A stretch of DNA of 5,409 bases from CAZBQG01 sp964493945 (GTDB lineage: Bacteria; Pseudomonadota; Alphaproteobacteria; Rhodospirillales; UBA2165): positions 1-5,409 of the forward strand of contig CAZBQG010000272.1 in assembly GCA_964493945.1 (NCBI GenBank), written 5' to 3'. Shown piece after piece: positions 1 to 5,409 of this stretch. Each line of letters begins with the position of its first letter. The stretch's first letter is position 1. The translations under genes were made by a program, and so were the position numbers. A model generated the notes under the pieces. It had not been told where the DNA came from and did not search any database. It saw only the letters and a list, made by a program, of their open reading frames with translations.

Positions 1-971
1 AGATTGACTTTCACCTTATTGGCGATGCCGCCGTGGGTCAGGGCTTCCGATAGGGACTTATAGGCGTCGGGCAGGCCCGTATATTTGCCGACCACGGCGA
101 TGGTCACTTCGCCGTCCGGCGCCGTGACCCGCCGGGCGATCCTGTCCCAGCGCTCCAGCACCGGGTCCGGCGCATCCAGGCCGAAATGGTGGCAAACCTG
201 GGCGTCCAATCCCTGGTTATGGTAGCTGATGGGCACGTCATAGATGGAGGCAACATCCAGCGCCGGGACCACGGCTTCGTCCTGAACATTGCAAAACAGG
301 GCTATCTTGCGCCGCTCTGATTCGGGCAATTCCCGGTCGGCCCGGCACAGCAATAAATCCGCCTGAATGCCCACATTCAGCAATTCCTTGACCGAATGCT
401 GGGTCGGCTTGGTTTTCAACTCGCCGGCCGCCGCGATATAGGGCAACAAGGTCAAATGGATATACATGGCCCGCTCGCGGCCCAATTCGTTGCCCAATTG
501 GCGGATGGCTTCAAGGAACGGAAGCCCTTCAATATCGCCGACGGTTCCGCCGATCTCGCAGAGCACAAAATCCTCATCCTCGATATTGGAGAGGACGAAT
601 TCCTTGATGGCATCGGTGATATGGGGAATGACCTGAATGGTGGCCCCCAGATATTCTCCGCGTCTTTCCTTGGCGATGACGTCCGAATAGATCTGGCCCG
701 TGGTCACATTGTCGGAACGTCTTGCATCCACACCGGTGAATCTTTCGTAATGGCCCAGATCAAGATCGGTCTCCGCCCCGTCATCGGTGACATAGACTTC
801 CCCATGCTGATAGGGGCTCATGGTTCCCGGGTCCACATTGATGTAGGGGTCTAATTTACGCAGCCGCACCTTGTAGCCCCTGGCCTGCAACAGGGCCGCC
901 AGAGAGGCCGATGCCAGCCCCTTGCCGAGAGAAGAAACCACGCCGCCGGTAATAAAAATAAAACGAGTCAT
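1..971 (-). CDS. pyrG: CTP synthase, N-terminal 323 residues (partial, cut by window start)
   Basis: CTP synthase makes CTP from UTP, ATP and glutamine-derived ammonia in the cytoplasm, the last step of de novo pyrimidine nucleotide synthesis. The frame is open from the ATG at 969-971 to the window edge. The synthetase domain is complete (about residues 1-266): P-loop-like GGVVSSLGKG at 9-18 with K17, KLDPYINVDPGTMSP from K39, the metal and nucleotide residues D71 (TDLDLGHYERF) and E139 (CEIGGTVGDIEGLPFLEAIRQ region), and KTKPTQHSVKELL at 186-198 for UTP binding. The linker and first strand of the glutamine amidotransferase domain follow (VTIAVVGKY, PDAYKSLSEAL). The catalytic Cys and His/Glu of that domain lie outside the window. 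Family length is about 540-545 residues, so roughly 220 are missing. The start aligns with the family N-terminus; an AGAGG-like purine run sits close upstream. It lies 3' of secG in the same direction, behind a terminator. Identification is secure. Confidence 0.97.
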   Translation of the reverse strand, partial: MTRFIFITGGVVSSLGKGLASASLAALLQARGYKVRLRKLDPYINVDPGTMSPYQHGEVYVTDDGAETDLDLGHYERFTGVDARRSDNVTTGQIYSDVIAKERRGEYLGATIQVIPHITDAIKEFVLSNIEDEDFVLCEIGGTVGDIEGLPFLEAIRQLGNELGRERAMYIHLTLLPYIAAAGELKTKPTQHSVKELLNVGIQADLLLCRADRELPESERRKIALFCNVQDEAVVPALDVASIYDVPISYHNQGLDAQVCHHFGLDAPDPVLERWDRIARRVTAPDGEVTIAVVGKYTGLPDAYKSLSEALTHGGIANKVKVN

Positions 972-1008
972 ACGCCTCTAACCCACATCAGCTGAAAGAA
1001 CCATCCTC

Positions 1009-1040
1009 AAATGAAAAGAGGCGGCTCGGGCGCCGCCTCT
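1009..1040 (-). terminator. Intrinsic terminator between secG and pyrG
   Basis: On the minus strand a perfect 9-bp GC-rich stem (AGAGGCGGC with GCCGCCTCT, bases 1032-1040 and 1017-1025) closes a 6-nt loop. It is followed by an interrupted T tract read as TTTCATTT. The hairpin starts 36 nt after the secG stop codon and ends 45 nt before the pyrG start. It is expected to end the tpiA-secG transcript; the imperfect T tract may allow some read-through into pyrG. Confidence 0.8.
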
Positions 1041-1075
1041 CTTGATATTCCGTCCCTTGATGTTCCGGGCCGCCT

Positions 1076-1417
1076 TCATTTGGCGGGGGTTTCCGGTAAG
1101 TCGGGGAGCGCCGGTGCGCTGGGCTTGCCCGGCGTCTCCTGGGTGGGTGGTGGTGGCTGATCAAGTATGGAGCTCCGCTCGGGCCCCCTGCCGGCCATGA
1201 GAGCCAGGGTCATGGAGGTCAGCATGAACAGCGCGGCCACCACCCCGGTTGCCCGAGTTAAAAGATTGGCCGTCGCCCGCCCGGTCATGAAACCACCCAT
1301 GCCGCCGCCCGAGCCGCCGCCAATCCCCAGCCCGCCGCCTTCGCTCTGCTGGATGAGAACGAGGAAGATAATGGCCAGGGCCAGGATCAGATGGATGGTG
1401 ATAAGAACGGCCGTCAT
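1076..1417 (-). CDS. secG: Preprotein translocase subunit SecG
   Basis: SecG is the small inner-membrane subunit of the SecYEG protein-export channel and assists SecA-driven translocation. The 113-residue product has the family layout. TM helix 1 is at about 3-22, followed by the hallmark LIQQSEGGGLG (21-31) and a very glycine-rich loop (28-42). TM helix 2 is at about 56-75 (TGVVAALFMLTSMTLALM), after the conserved NLLTR-T segment. A proline-rich, low-complexity tail (about 85-112) ends in PAK. The ATG at 1415-1417 is chosen because the first helix begins directly after it, as in other SecG proteins, with a GGA-type ribosome site upstream. A TTG at 1457-1459 in the same frame would add 14 residues that do not fit the family. 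The gene follows tpiA with an 83-nt gap and is probably co-transcribed with it. Family length is about 75-130 residues. Confidence 0.95.
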   Translation of the reverse strand: MTAVLITIHLILALAIIFLVLIQQSEGGGLGIGGGSGGGMGGFMTGRATANLLTRATGVVAALFMLTSMTLALMAGRGPERSSILDQPPPPTQETPGKPSAPALPDLPETPAK

Positions 1418-1431
1418 TTCAATTCCAGTCA

Positions 1432-1457
1432 GTTGCCACGCCGGGTGGCGGGCCAAC
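1432..1457 (-). other. Imperfect hairpin just upstream of secG
   Basis: On the minus strand GTTG and CAAC form the outer stem and CGCC with GGCG the inner stem, around an ACCC loop, with two mismatches between them. It ends 14 nt before the secG ATG, next to its probable ribosome site. It has no T tract, so it is not a terminator. It might affect secG translation or mRNA processing after tpiA, but it may equally be chance pairing in GC-rich DNA. Confidence 0.3.
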
Positions 1458-1500
1458 AAAGTTCGCTCGCGGCTCTTTTAGTCCCTGGCGGCCCGGATGG

Positions 1501-2265
1501 CTAGGGACAAGTTTGGGCAATGGCGTAAAAATCTTCGGCCTTCAGGCTGGCCCCGCCCACCAGAGCCCCGTCCACATCCTTCAGACCCAGAATTTGGGCG
1601 GCATTATCGGGCTTGACCGAACCGCCATAAAGAATGCGGACACTGCCGGCAACTGCTTCGCCTAACTCGGATGTGAGAATCCGCCGGATGAGGCCGTGAA
1701 TTTCGCTTATTTCGCCCTCTCCCGCCGTCCGCCCCGTGCCGATGGCCCAGACCGGCTCATAGGCGATCACCAGATTGGCGCCCGTGGCGCCGTCCGGCAG
1801 GGAGCCGGTAAGTTGCTTTTCCACCACGGACTGGGCTTCACCGGCATCACGGGCGGCCTCGCTTTCCCCCAGGCAGACGATGGCGGTCAGGCCATTATTG
1901 AGGGCGGCGGAGGCCTTGGCGCGGACCAGCTCATCGTCCTCCCCCATGGCCTGGCGGCGTTCCGAATGGCCGCAAATCACATAATTGCATCCTAAATCCG
2001 CCAACATGGGAGCGCTGATATCGCCAGTATGGGCACCACTTAGCTCACGGTGGCAATCCTGCCCGCCCAGGGCGAGCGGGCCGCCTTCCAGCAAATCGGA
2101 AATGGGTTTGAGCAAGGTTGCGGGGGGACAGATCAAAAGATCGAACGCCGCATCAGGATCGGCCCGCAACCGGCCAAGCAGATCGCCGGCCAGATCCAAT
2201 CCCTCGCCCAACAAAAGGTTCATCTTCCAATTGCCGGCGATCAGCGGGCGTCTGGCGTTGCTCAT
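1501..2265 (-). CDS. tpiA: Triosephosphate isomerase
   Basis: This enzyme interconverts dihydroxyacetone phosphate and glyceraldehyde 3-phosphate in glycolysis and gluconeogenesis, as a cytoplasmic dimer. The 254-residue protein is full length for the family (about 250) and has all the active-site motifs of the TIM barrel: GNWKMN at 11-16 (substrate-binding N12 and K14), CGHSERR at 98-104 (electrophile H100), AYEPVWAIGTG at 168-178 (general base E170 and the flexible loop), YGGSVKPDN at 213-221 and GALVGGASL at 233-241 (phosphate binding). The ATG at 2263-2265 puts the NWKMN motif at the usual distance, and an AGGGA purine run lies just upstream. It stops with TAG. It is the first gene of the leftward set, divergent from the ppiD-like gene, and is followed by secG. 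I see no strong sigma-70 promoter for it; a TGATAA box on the minus strand about 35-45 nt upstream is weak. Confidence 0.98.
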   Translation of the reverse strand: MSNARRPLIAGNWKMNLLLGEGLDLAGDLLGRLRADPDAAFDLLICPPATLLKPISDLLEGGPLALGGQDCHRELSGAHTGDISAPMLADLGCNYVICGHSERRQAMGEDDELVRAKASAALNNGLTAIVCLGESEAARDAGEAQSVVEKQLTGSLPDGATGANLVIAYEPVWAIGTGRTAGEGEISEIHGLIRRILTSELGEAVAGSVRILYGGSVKPDNAAQILGLKDVDGALVGGASLKAEDFYAIAQTCP

Positions 2266-2276
2266 AATCCCTATTC

Positions 2277-2342
2277 CGTGATTGCTTGATCCGGCGCCTG
2301 CTTATCACACGGGGTTTTTCATTTCCACCGGTAACAATCACG
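2277..2342. repeat. Inverted repeat CGTGATTG/CAATCACG in the divergent intergenic region
   Basis: A perfect 8-bp inverted repeat has arms at 2277-2284 and 2335-2342, 50 nt apart, between the divergent starts of tpiA and ppiD. Its right arm overlaps a tandem pair of CACGTT (2339-2344 and 2348-2353, 9-nt period), and the second CACGTT overlaps the proposed -35 box of ppiD. This could be an operator for a regulator controlling one or both genes. The arms are short, so chance is a real alternative. Confidence 0.3.
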
Positions 2343-2351
2343 TTTTCCACG

Positions 2352-2380
2352 TTGCAGGGCCAGTTTCCCGCTTCTATGAT
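2352..2380 (+). promoter_or_regulatory. Candidate sigma-70 promoter for ppiD-trpE
   Basis: TTGCAG at 2352-2357 is separated by exactly 17 bp from TATGAT at 2375-2380. The -10 box matches the consensus at 5 of 6 positions and the -35 box at 3 of 6. Transcription would begin near 2386-2388, about 40 nt before the ppiD ATG. It is the best promoter-like pair seen in the divergent region. The predicted start falls in a pyrimidine run, which is not ideal. Confidence 0.5.
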
Positions 2381-2382
2381 GC

Positions 2383-2406
2383 CGCCTCCCTGGGAGGCGA
2401 TTTTTT
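2383..2406 (+). terminator. Terminator-like hairpin in the ppiD leader
   Basis: A perfect 7-bp stem CGCCTCC/GGAGGCG (2383-2389 and 2393-2399) with a 3-nt loop is followed by A and six consecutive T (2401-2406). It ends 20 nt before the ppiD ATG at 2427. For RNA started upstream of about 2383 it has the form of an intrinsic terminator. It could block transcription arriving from the tpiA side or act as an attenuator. RNA started at the candidate promoter just upstream would lack most of the left arm. Confidence 0.6.
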
Positions 2407-2426
2407 ACCGTGTGGGACGCAAAGTA

Positions 2427-4310
2427 ATGGGTGGTTTCAGAAAAACGCTGATTTCATGGGGCGGCAAGATCATGCTGGTCCTGCTGATCCTCAGTTTCGG
2501 ACTGTGGGGCATTACGGATTATGTCAGCCCCCAGGCCAATGTGGAGAGCATCGCCTCGGTCGGTGGCGTGGAAATTACCAGCCGGGACCTGCAACGGGAA
2601 GTGCAGCGCCAGATCGATAATTTCCGGCGCAACTCGGGCATCAATCTGGACCGGGATCAGGCCAAGGCCATGGGTCTGATCAATAACAGCGTGGAAAACC
2701 TTATCCAGCGCCAATTGATTTCCCTGACTGCCGACGATCTGGGCCTGCTTGTGGATGAAAACACGCTCCGTGCCCAGGTCCATGGGGACAAGAATTTTCA
2801 AGGGCCGGGCGGGCGTTTCGACCGGGGCCGCTTTGATCAGGCCATGCGCCAGTTGGGCTTGCACGAAAGCACCTATTTTGAATTTCTGCGTTATGACCTC
2901 TTAAGCCGCCAGTTTCTGAGCAATCTGGAAGCCTTGCCGGGCGCGCCCCGGACCCTGGTGGATGCGGTATACCGCCACCGGGCGGAAAAACGGGTGGCCC
3001 AGATTTTGCGCTTCGACCACGATAAGATCAAAGCTCTGGCCGAACCGAAGGACGTGGAGTTGCGCGCATTTCATCAGAAAAACGCGGCCCGTTTCATGGC
3101 GCCCGAATACCGCGCCGTAACCCTGGTCCGGATTAAACCCGAAGCCATGATCGACCGGGTCAAGGTTGCGGAAAAAAAGCTGCGCGAGGAATATAATAAC
3201 CGCCTGGACGAATTCTCGGCGCCCGAACGCCGCACCCTGCAACAAATTCTCCTGGGCGATGAGGCCAAGGCCAAAAAGGCCTCGGACCGGCTGAATGGGG
3301 GCGAGGATTTCCTCAAAGTGGCCAAGGAGGAAGCCAAAATGGCCCCCGCCGATGCGAAAATCGGTACGTTCGATATTGATGGTGTGCCGCTGCTATCTGT
3401 GGGTAAGGCGGCCTTTAGCTTGTCCGAAGGCGCTGTGAGCGGACCCATAAAAAGCGATCTGGGCTGGCACATCGTCAAGGTCAAAAAAATCATCCCGCCG
3501 TCCACGGTCAGCTTTGCCGAAGCCCGTTCCAAGCTACGCCAGGAAATTGCCGGGGAAAAGGCCCTCGATCTGCTTTATGAAATGTCCAATAAGCTGGAAG
3601 ATGCTCTGGGTGGCGGAGCCAATCTGGATGAAGCGGCCCGCCGGCTCAATCTTCCTGTGACGCGCCTGGCGGCCGTCAGCCCGTCCGGGTTGGACAAGAC
3701 GGACAAGCAGGTCCTGGACGGAAAAAAAGACCAAAAGATCATCAAGACAGCCTTCGAGACCCCCAAGGGCAGTGAAAGCACCCTGGGCGAGGCGGGCGAA
3801 GCGGATATCTTCACCCTCCGTGTCGATGACGTGATCAAACCGGCGCTCCTCCCCTTCGGCGGCATCCGCAAGCGGGTGGTGGATACCTGGAGCAGGGAGC
3901 AGAGAATCAACGCCACCCGGGATTTGGCAAAAAAAGCCATGGATATGGTCAAAGCAGGGCGAACATGGGAAGACGTAGCCAAGGCCCATAATGGCTTAAT
4001 TGAAACTTCGGCCCCCTTCACCCGCGCCGGCCAGGGCCTGAAAAAGCCCCTGCCCGCTTCGATCATTTCCGATCTGTTCAAAAACGCCCAAGGCATCACG
4101 GCCCAAGGCAGCAATGCCCAGGCCCAGTTCATCGCCCGCGTCAGCAAAATCGTCCCGGCCCAGCCGGCGGCCGAAAAAAAAGGCATGGATGCTCTGAAGC
4201 GTGAACTCAGCCAAAGCATCAGCAATGATTTGACCACCCAACTGGTCATGGGGTTGCGCTTGCGCCACGGGGTAACCTTGAACCGGCCGGCCATCGATCA
4301 GGTCTACTAA
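2427..4310 (+). CDS. ppiD: PpiD-like membrane-anchored periplasmic chaperone (SurA/parvulin family)
   Basis: PpiD-type proteins are anchored in the inner membrane, face the periplasm and assist folding of proteins leaving the Sec channel. The 627-residue length matches E. coli PpiD (623). A short basic N-terminus (MGGFRKTL) precedes one TM helix at about 13-30 (GKIMLVLLILSFGLWGI). A SurA_N-like region follows (about 35-190, with SVGGVEITSRDLQREVQRQ and GRFDRGRFDQAMRQLG), then a parvulin domain at about 268-357 (QQILLGDEAKAKKA, KAAFSLSEGAVSGPI, LGWHIVKVKKI) and a charged C-terminal domain. The usual catalytic His of the first parvulin strand (HIL) is Q273, and the GGDLGW-type turn is AKIGTF. 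Isomerase activity is therefore doubtful and a chaperone role more likely. The ATG at 2427 is chosen because the helix sits where the family has it and GGGA lies 9 nt upstream. The frame is open back to a TTG at 2286, but those 47 residues look non-coding. trpE follows after 4 nt. Confidence 0.92.
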   Translation: MGGFRKTLISWGGKIMLVLLILSFGLWGITDYVSPQANVESIASVGGVEITSRDLQREVQRQIDNFRRNSGINLDRDQAKAMGLINNSVENLIQRQLISLTADDLGLLVDENTLRAQVHGDKNFQGPGGRFDRGRFDQAMRQLGLHESTYFEFLRYDLLSRQFLSNLEALPGAPRTLVDAVYRHRAEKRVAQILRFDHDKIKALAEPKDVELRAFHQKNAARFMAPEYRAVTLVRIKPEAMIDRVKVAEKKLREEYNNRLDEFSAPERRTLQQILLGDEAKAKKASDRLNGGEDFLKVAKEEAKMAPADAKIGTFDIDGVPLLSVGKAAFSLSEGAVSGPIKSDLGWHIVKVKKIIPPSTVSFAEARSKLRQEIAGEKALDLLYEMSNKLEDALGGGANLDEAARRLNLPVTRLAAVSPSGLDKTDKQVLDGKKDQKIIKTAFETPKGSESTLGEAGEADIFTLRVDDVIKPALLPFGGIRKRVVDTWSREQRINATRDLAKKAMDMVKAGRTWEDVAKAHNGLIETSAPFTRAGQGLKKPLPASIISDLFKNAQGITAQGSNAQAQFIARVSKIVPAQPAAEKKGMDALKRELSQSISNDLTTQLVMGLRLRHGVTLNRPAIDQVY

Positions 4311-4314
4311 TCCC

Positions 4315-5406
4315 GTGCGGGTCATCCCCGGCCTTGCTGATTTCTCTGACGGTTACGAGGCTGGAAAGGCGCAGGTGGTCTGGTCCACCCTGATCGCCGA
4401 TTCGGAAACGCCGGTTTCGGCCATGATCAAGCTGGCCCAGGGCGAAGCCAACAGCTTTTTGCTGGAAAGCGTCGAGGGCGGCTCCATCCGGGTGCGCTAT
4501 TCCTTCCTGGGGCTCCGGCCCGATCTGATCTGGCGCTGCTTGGGAAACCGGGCCGAAATCAACCAAAATACCTTCAAGGACCCGGATAATTTTCAGCTCT
4601 GCCCCATCGCCTCCGAAAAGGGCGCCATCGCCTCGCTGCGGGCGATGGTGGACCAGTCAGGCATCGATCTGCCCGATGACATGCCGCCCATGGCCGCCGG
4701 TCTGATGGGTTATCTGGGCTATGACTGTGTGCGTCTTGTGGAAGATATCCCCGACGGTAATGCGCCTCAGATCGATTTACCCGACGGCCAGTTTATGCGC
4801 CCCACGGTGATCGCCGTGTTCGACACGATTGAGGATACAGTCCGCATCGTCACCCCGATTCGCCCCGAGGCTGGGCTGGACGCCCAGGCGGCCTATGCCA
4901 GGGCCACCGCCCGCCTGGCCCAAGTCCTGAAGGATTTTGAGCGCCCCCTGCCCCCCATGGCCGAAAAGTCGGATGCGCCCGCACCCGCGGCTGATCCCGT
5001 TTCCAACGTGACCCAGGAAACCTTTCACCGCGCGGTCGAGCGGGGCAAGGAGTATATCCTGGCCGGCGATGTGTTTCAGGTGGTCCTGTCCCAATGTTTC
5101 TCCATCCCTTTCGCCGGCACGCCGCTCACTTTTTACCGGGCACTCCGGCGCATCAATCCGTCGCCCTTTTCTTTTCATCTGGATTTCCGCGATTTTGCCA
5201 TCATCGGCTCCAGCCCCGAATTGCTGGTCCGGCTGCGGGGTGGACGGATCACCATCCGGCCCCTGGCCGGCACCCACCCCCGGGGCAAGACCGCCGCTGA
5301 GGACAAGGCCCTGGCCGAGGAGCTGTTGTCGGACCCGAAGGAACTGGCCGAACATTTACCTCCCATTACCCAGATAAATCCGATATTTCATGCGGCGACC
5401 ATATGA
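4315..5406 (+). CDS. trpE: Anthranilate synthase component I, interrupted or truncated after residue 347
   Basis: TrpE converts chorismate, with ammonia supplied by TrpG, to anthranilate, the first committed step of tryptophan synthesis. The N-terminal regulatory domain has the tryptophan-binding LLES at 49-52 and the following RYSFLG. The chorismate-binding domain begins near 233 (TQETFHRAVERGKEYI, GDVFQVVLSQ), with NPSPFSFHLDF, IGSSPELLVRL and IRPLAGTHPRG at 314-324. The usual GTRPRG reads GTHPRG here. Homology ends at DPKELAEH (340-347). The family would continue LMLVDLGRNDVGRV and about 150 more residues, including the catalytic HMH region. Instead 16 unrelated residues lead to TGA at 5404-5406. 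As written the product would be inactive. The GTG at 4315 is the only start giving the full N-terminus. It has no clear Shine-Dalgarno and lies 4 nt after the ppiD stop, so translational coupling is likely. trpG, trpD and trpC would be expected downstream in an intact locus. Confidence 0.9.
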   Translation: MRVIPGLADFSDGYEAGKAQVVWSTLIADSETPVSAMIKLAQGEANSFLLESVEGGSIRVRYSFLGLRPDLIWRCLGNRAEINQNTFKDPDNFQLCPIASEKGAIASLRAMVDQSGIDLPDDMPPMAAGLMGYLGYDCVRLVEDIPDGNAPQIDLPDGQFMRPTVIAVFDTIEDTVRIVTPIRPEAGLDAQAAYARATARLAQVLKDFERPLPPMAEKSDAPAPAADPVSNVTQETFHRAVERGKEYILAGDVFQVVLSQCFSIPFAGTPLTFYRALRRINPSPFSFHLDFRDFAIIGSSPELLVRLRGGRITIRPLAGTHPRGKTAAEDKALAEELLSDPKELAEHLPPITQINPIFHAATI

Positions 5407-5409
5407 TTC
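5356..5409. other. Abrupt non-trpE sequence at window end (breakpoint)
   Basis: From 5356 on, no frame on the plus strand continues TrpE. The segment has 23 G/C in 54 bases (about 43%), clearly below the GC-rich trpE sequence before it. On the minus strand one frame is open from the window edge to a TAA at 5356-5358 (ending YRIYLGNGR), far too short to assign. It could be the edge of an inserted element, a rearrangement junction or an assembly or read-end artefact. No terminal inverted repeat or target duplication can be tested because the other side is not in the window. Confidence 0.65.

Noticed and set aside
396..854. 152-codon plus-strand open frame inside pyrG
   Set aside because: It lies antisense to the highly conserved PyrG synthetase domain, and its product resembles no family. 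It is a GC-driven shadow frame.
1418..1459. TTG start for a 127-residue SecG
   Set aside because: The extra 14 residues are polar, precede the first helix without a family counterpart and overlap an imperfect hairpin. The ATG at 1415-1417 starts right before the helix.
2286..2426. 47-residue N-terminal extension of the PpiD-like protein from a TTG
   Set aside because: The added residues would put the membrane anchor about 60 residues from the N-terminus, unlike the family, and would overlap the candidate promoter and hairpin. The ATG at 2427 fits better.
3575..4294. 239-codon minus-strand open frame inside ppiD
   Set aside because: It is antisense to a clear PpiD-like gene, has a skewed composition rich in Ser, Arg and Ala, and shows no recognisable domain.
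4312..4321. CCCGTGCGGG palindrome over the trpE start
   Set aside because: It has a 4-bp stem with a 2-nt loop, too small to be a stable hairpin or terminator.
4777..5355. 192-codon minus-strand open frame inside trpE
   Set aside because: It is antisense to well-conserved TrpE sequence and Gly/Arg-rich in the way of shadow frames.
5356..5409. Insertion sequence end assigned to a named family
   Set aside because: The 54 nt match no transposon end that I can recognise, and only one side is visible, so only a breakpoint is reported.

Overview
The window is a core-genome segment from a moderately GC-rich Proteobacterium, most likely an alphaproteobacterium of the Rhodospirillales type. This placement is inferred from protein sequence character (for example RLRKLDPYINVDPGTMSP in PyrG and an AEHL-type TrpE) and from gene order; no search was run. 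There is no RNA gene or CRISPR array, and no recognisable mobile element. All identified genes are housekeeping genes.

Layout. Two gene sets diverge from a 161-bp region at 2266-2426. Leftwards (minus strand) run tpiA (triosephosphate isomerase), secG (Sec translocon subunit) and pyrG (CTP synthase). The window edge cuts pyrG, leaving its first 323 codons. A good intrinsic terminator lies between secG and pyrG, so tpiA-secG looks like one transcript and pyrG is at least partly separate. Rightwards (plus strand) run a ppiD-like gene for a membrane-anchored periplasmic chaperone of the SurA/parvulin family, then trpE (anthranilate synthase component I) only 4 nt later.

The genes do not form one pathway. 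They cover glycolysis, protein export, periplasmic folding, nucleotide synthesis and tryptophan synthesis. SecG and PpiD are functionally close, since PpiD acts on proteins leaving the SecYEG channel.

Two places deserve attention. First, the ppiD leader holds a terminator-like hairpin with a run of six T. The best promoter candidate is placed so that its transcript would start inside the hairpin and escape it. Second, the trpE reading frame matches the family up to about position 5355, then changes abruptly into 54 nt of lower-GC sequence that is not TrpE in any frame and stops at 5406. This is either an insertion or rearrangement breakpoint or an assembly artefact at a contig end. I found no convincing new biological system here.
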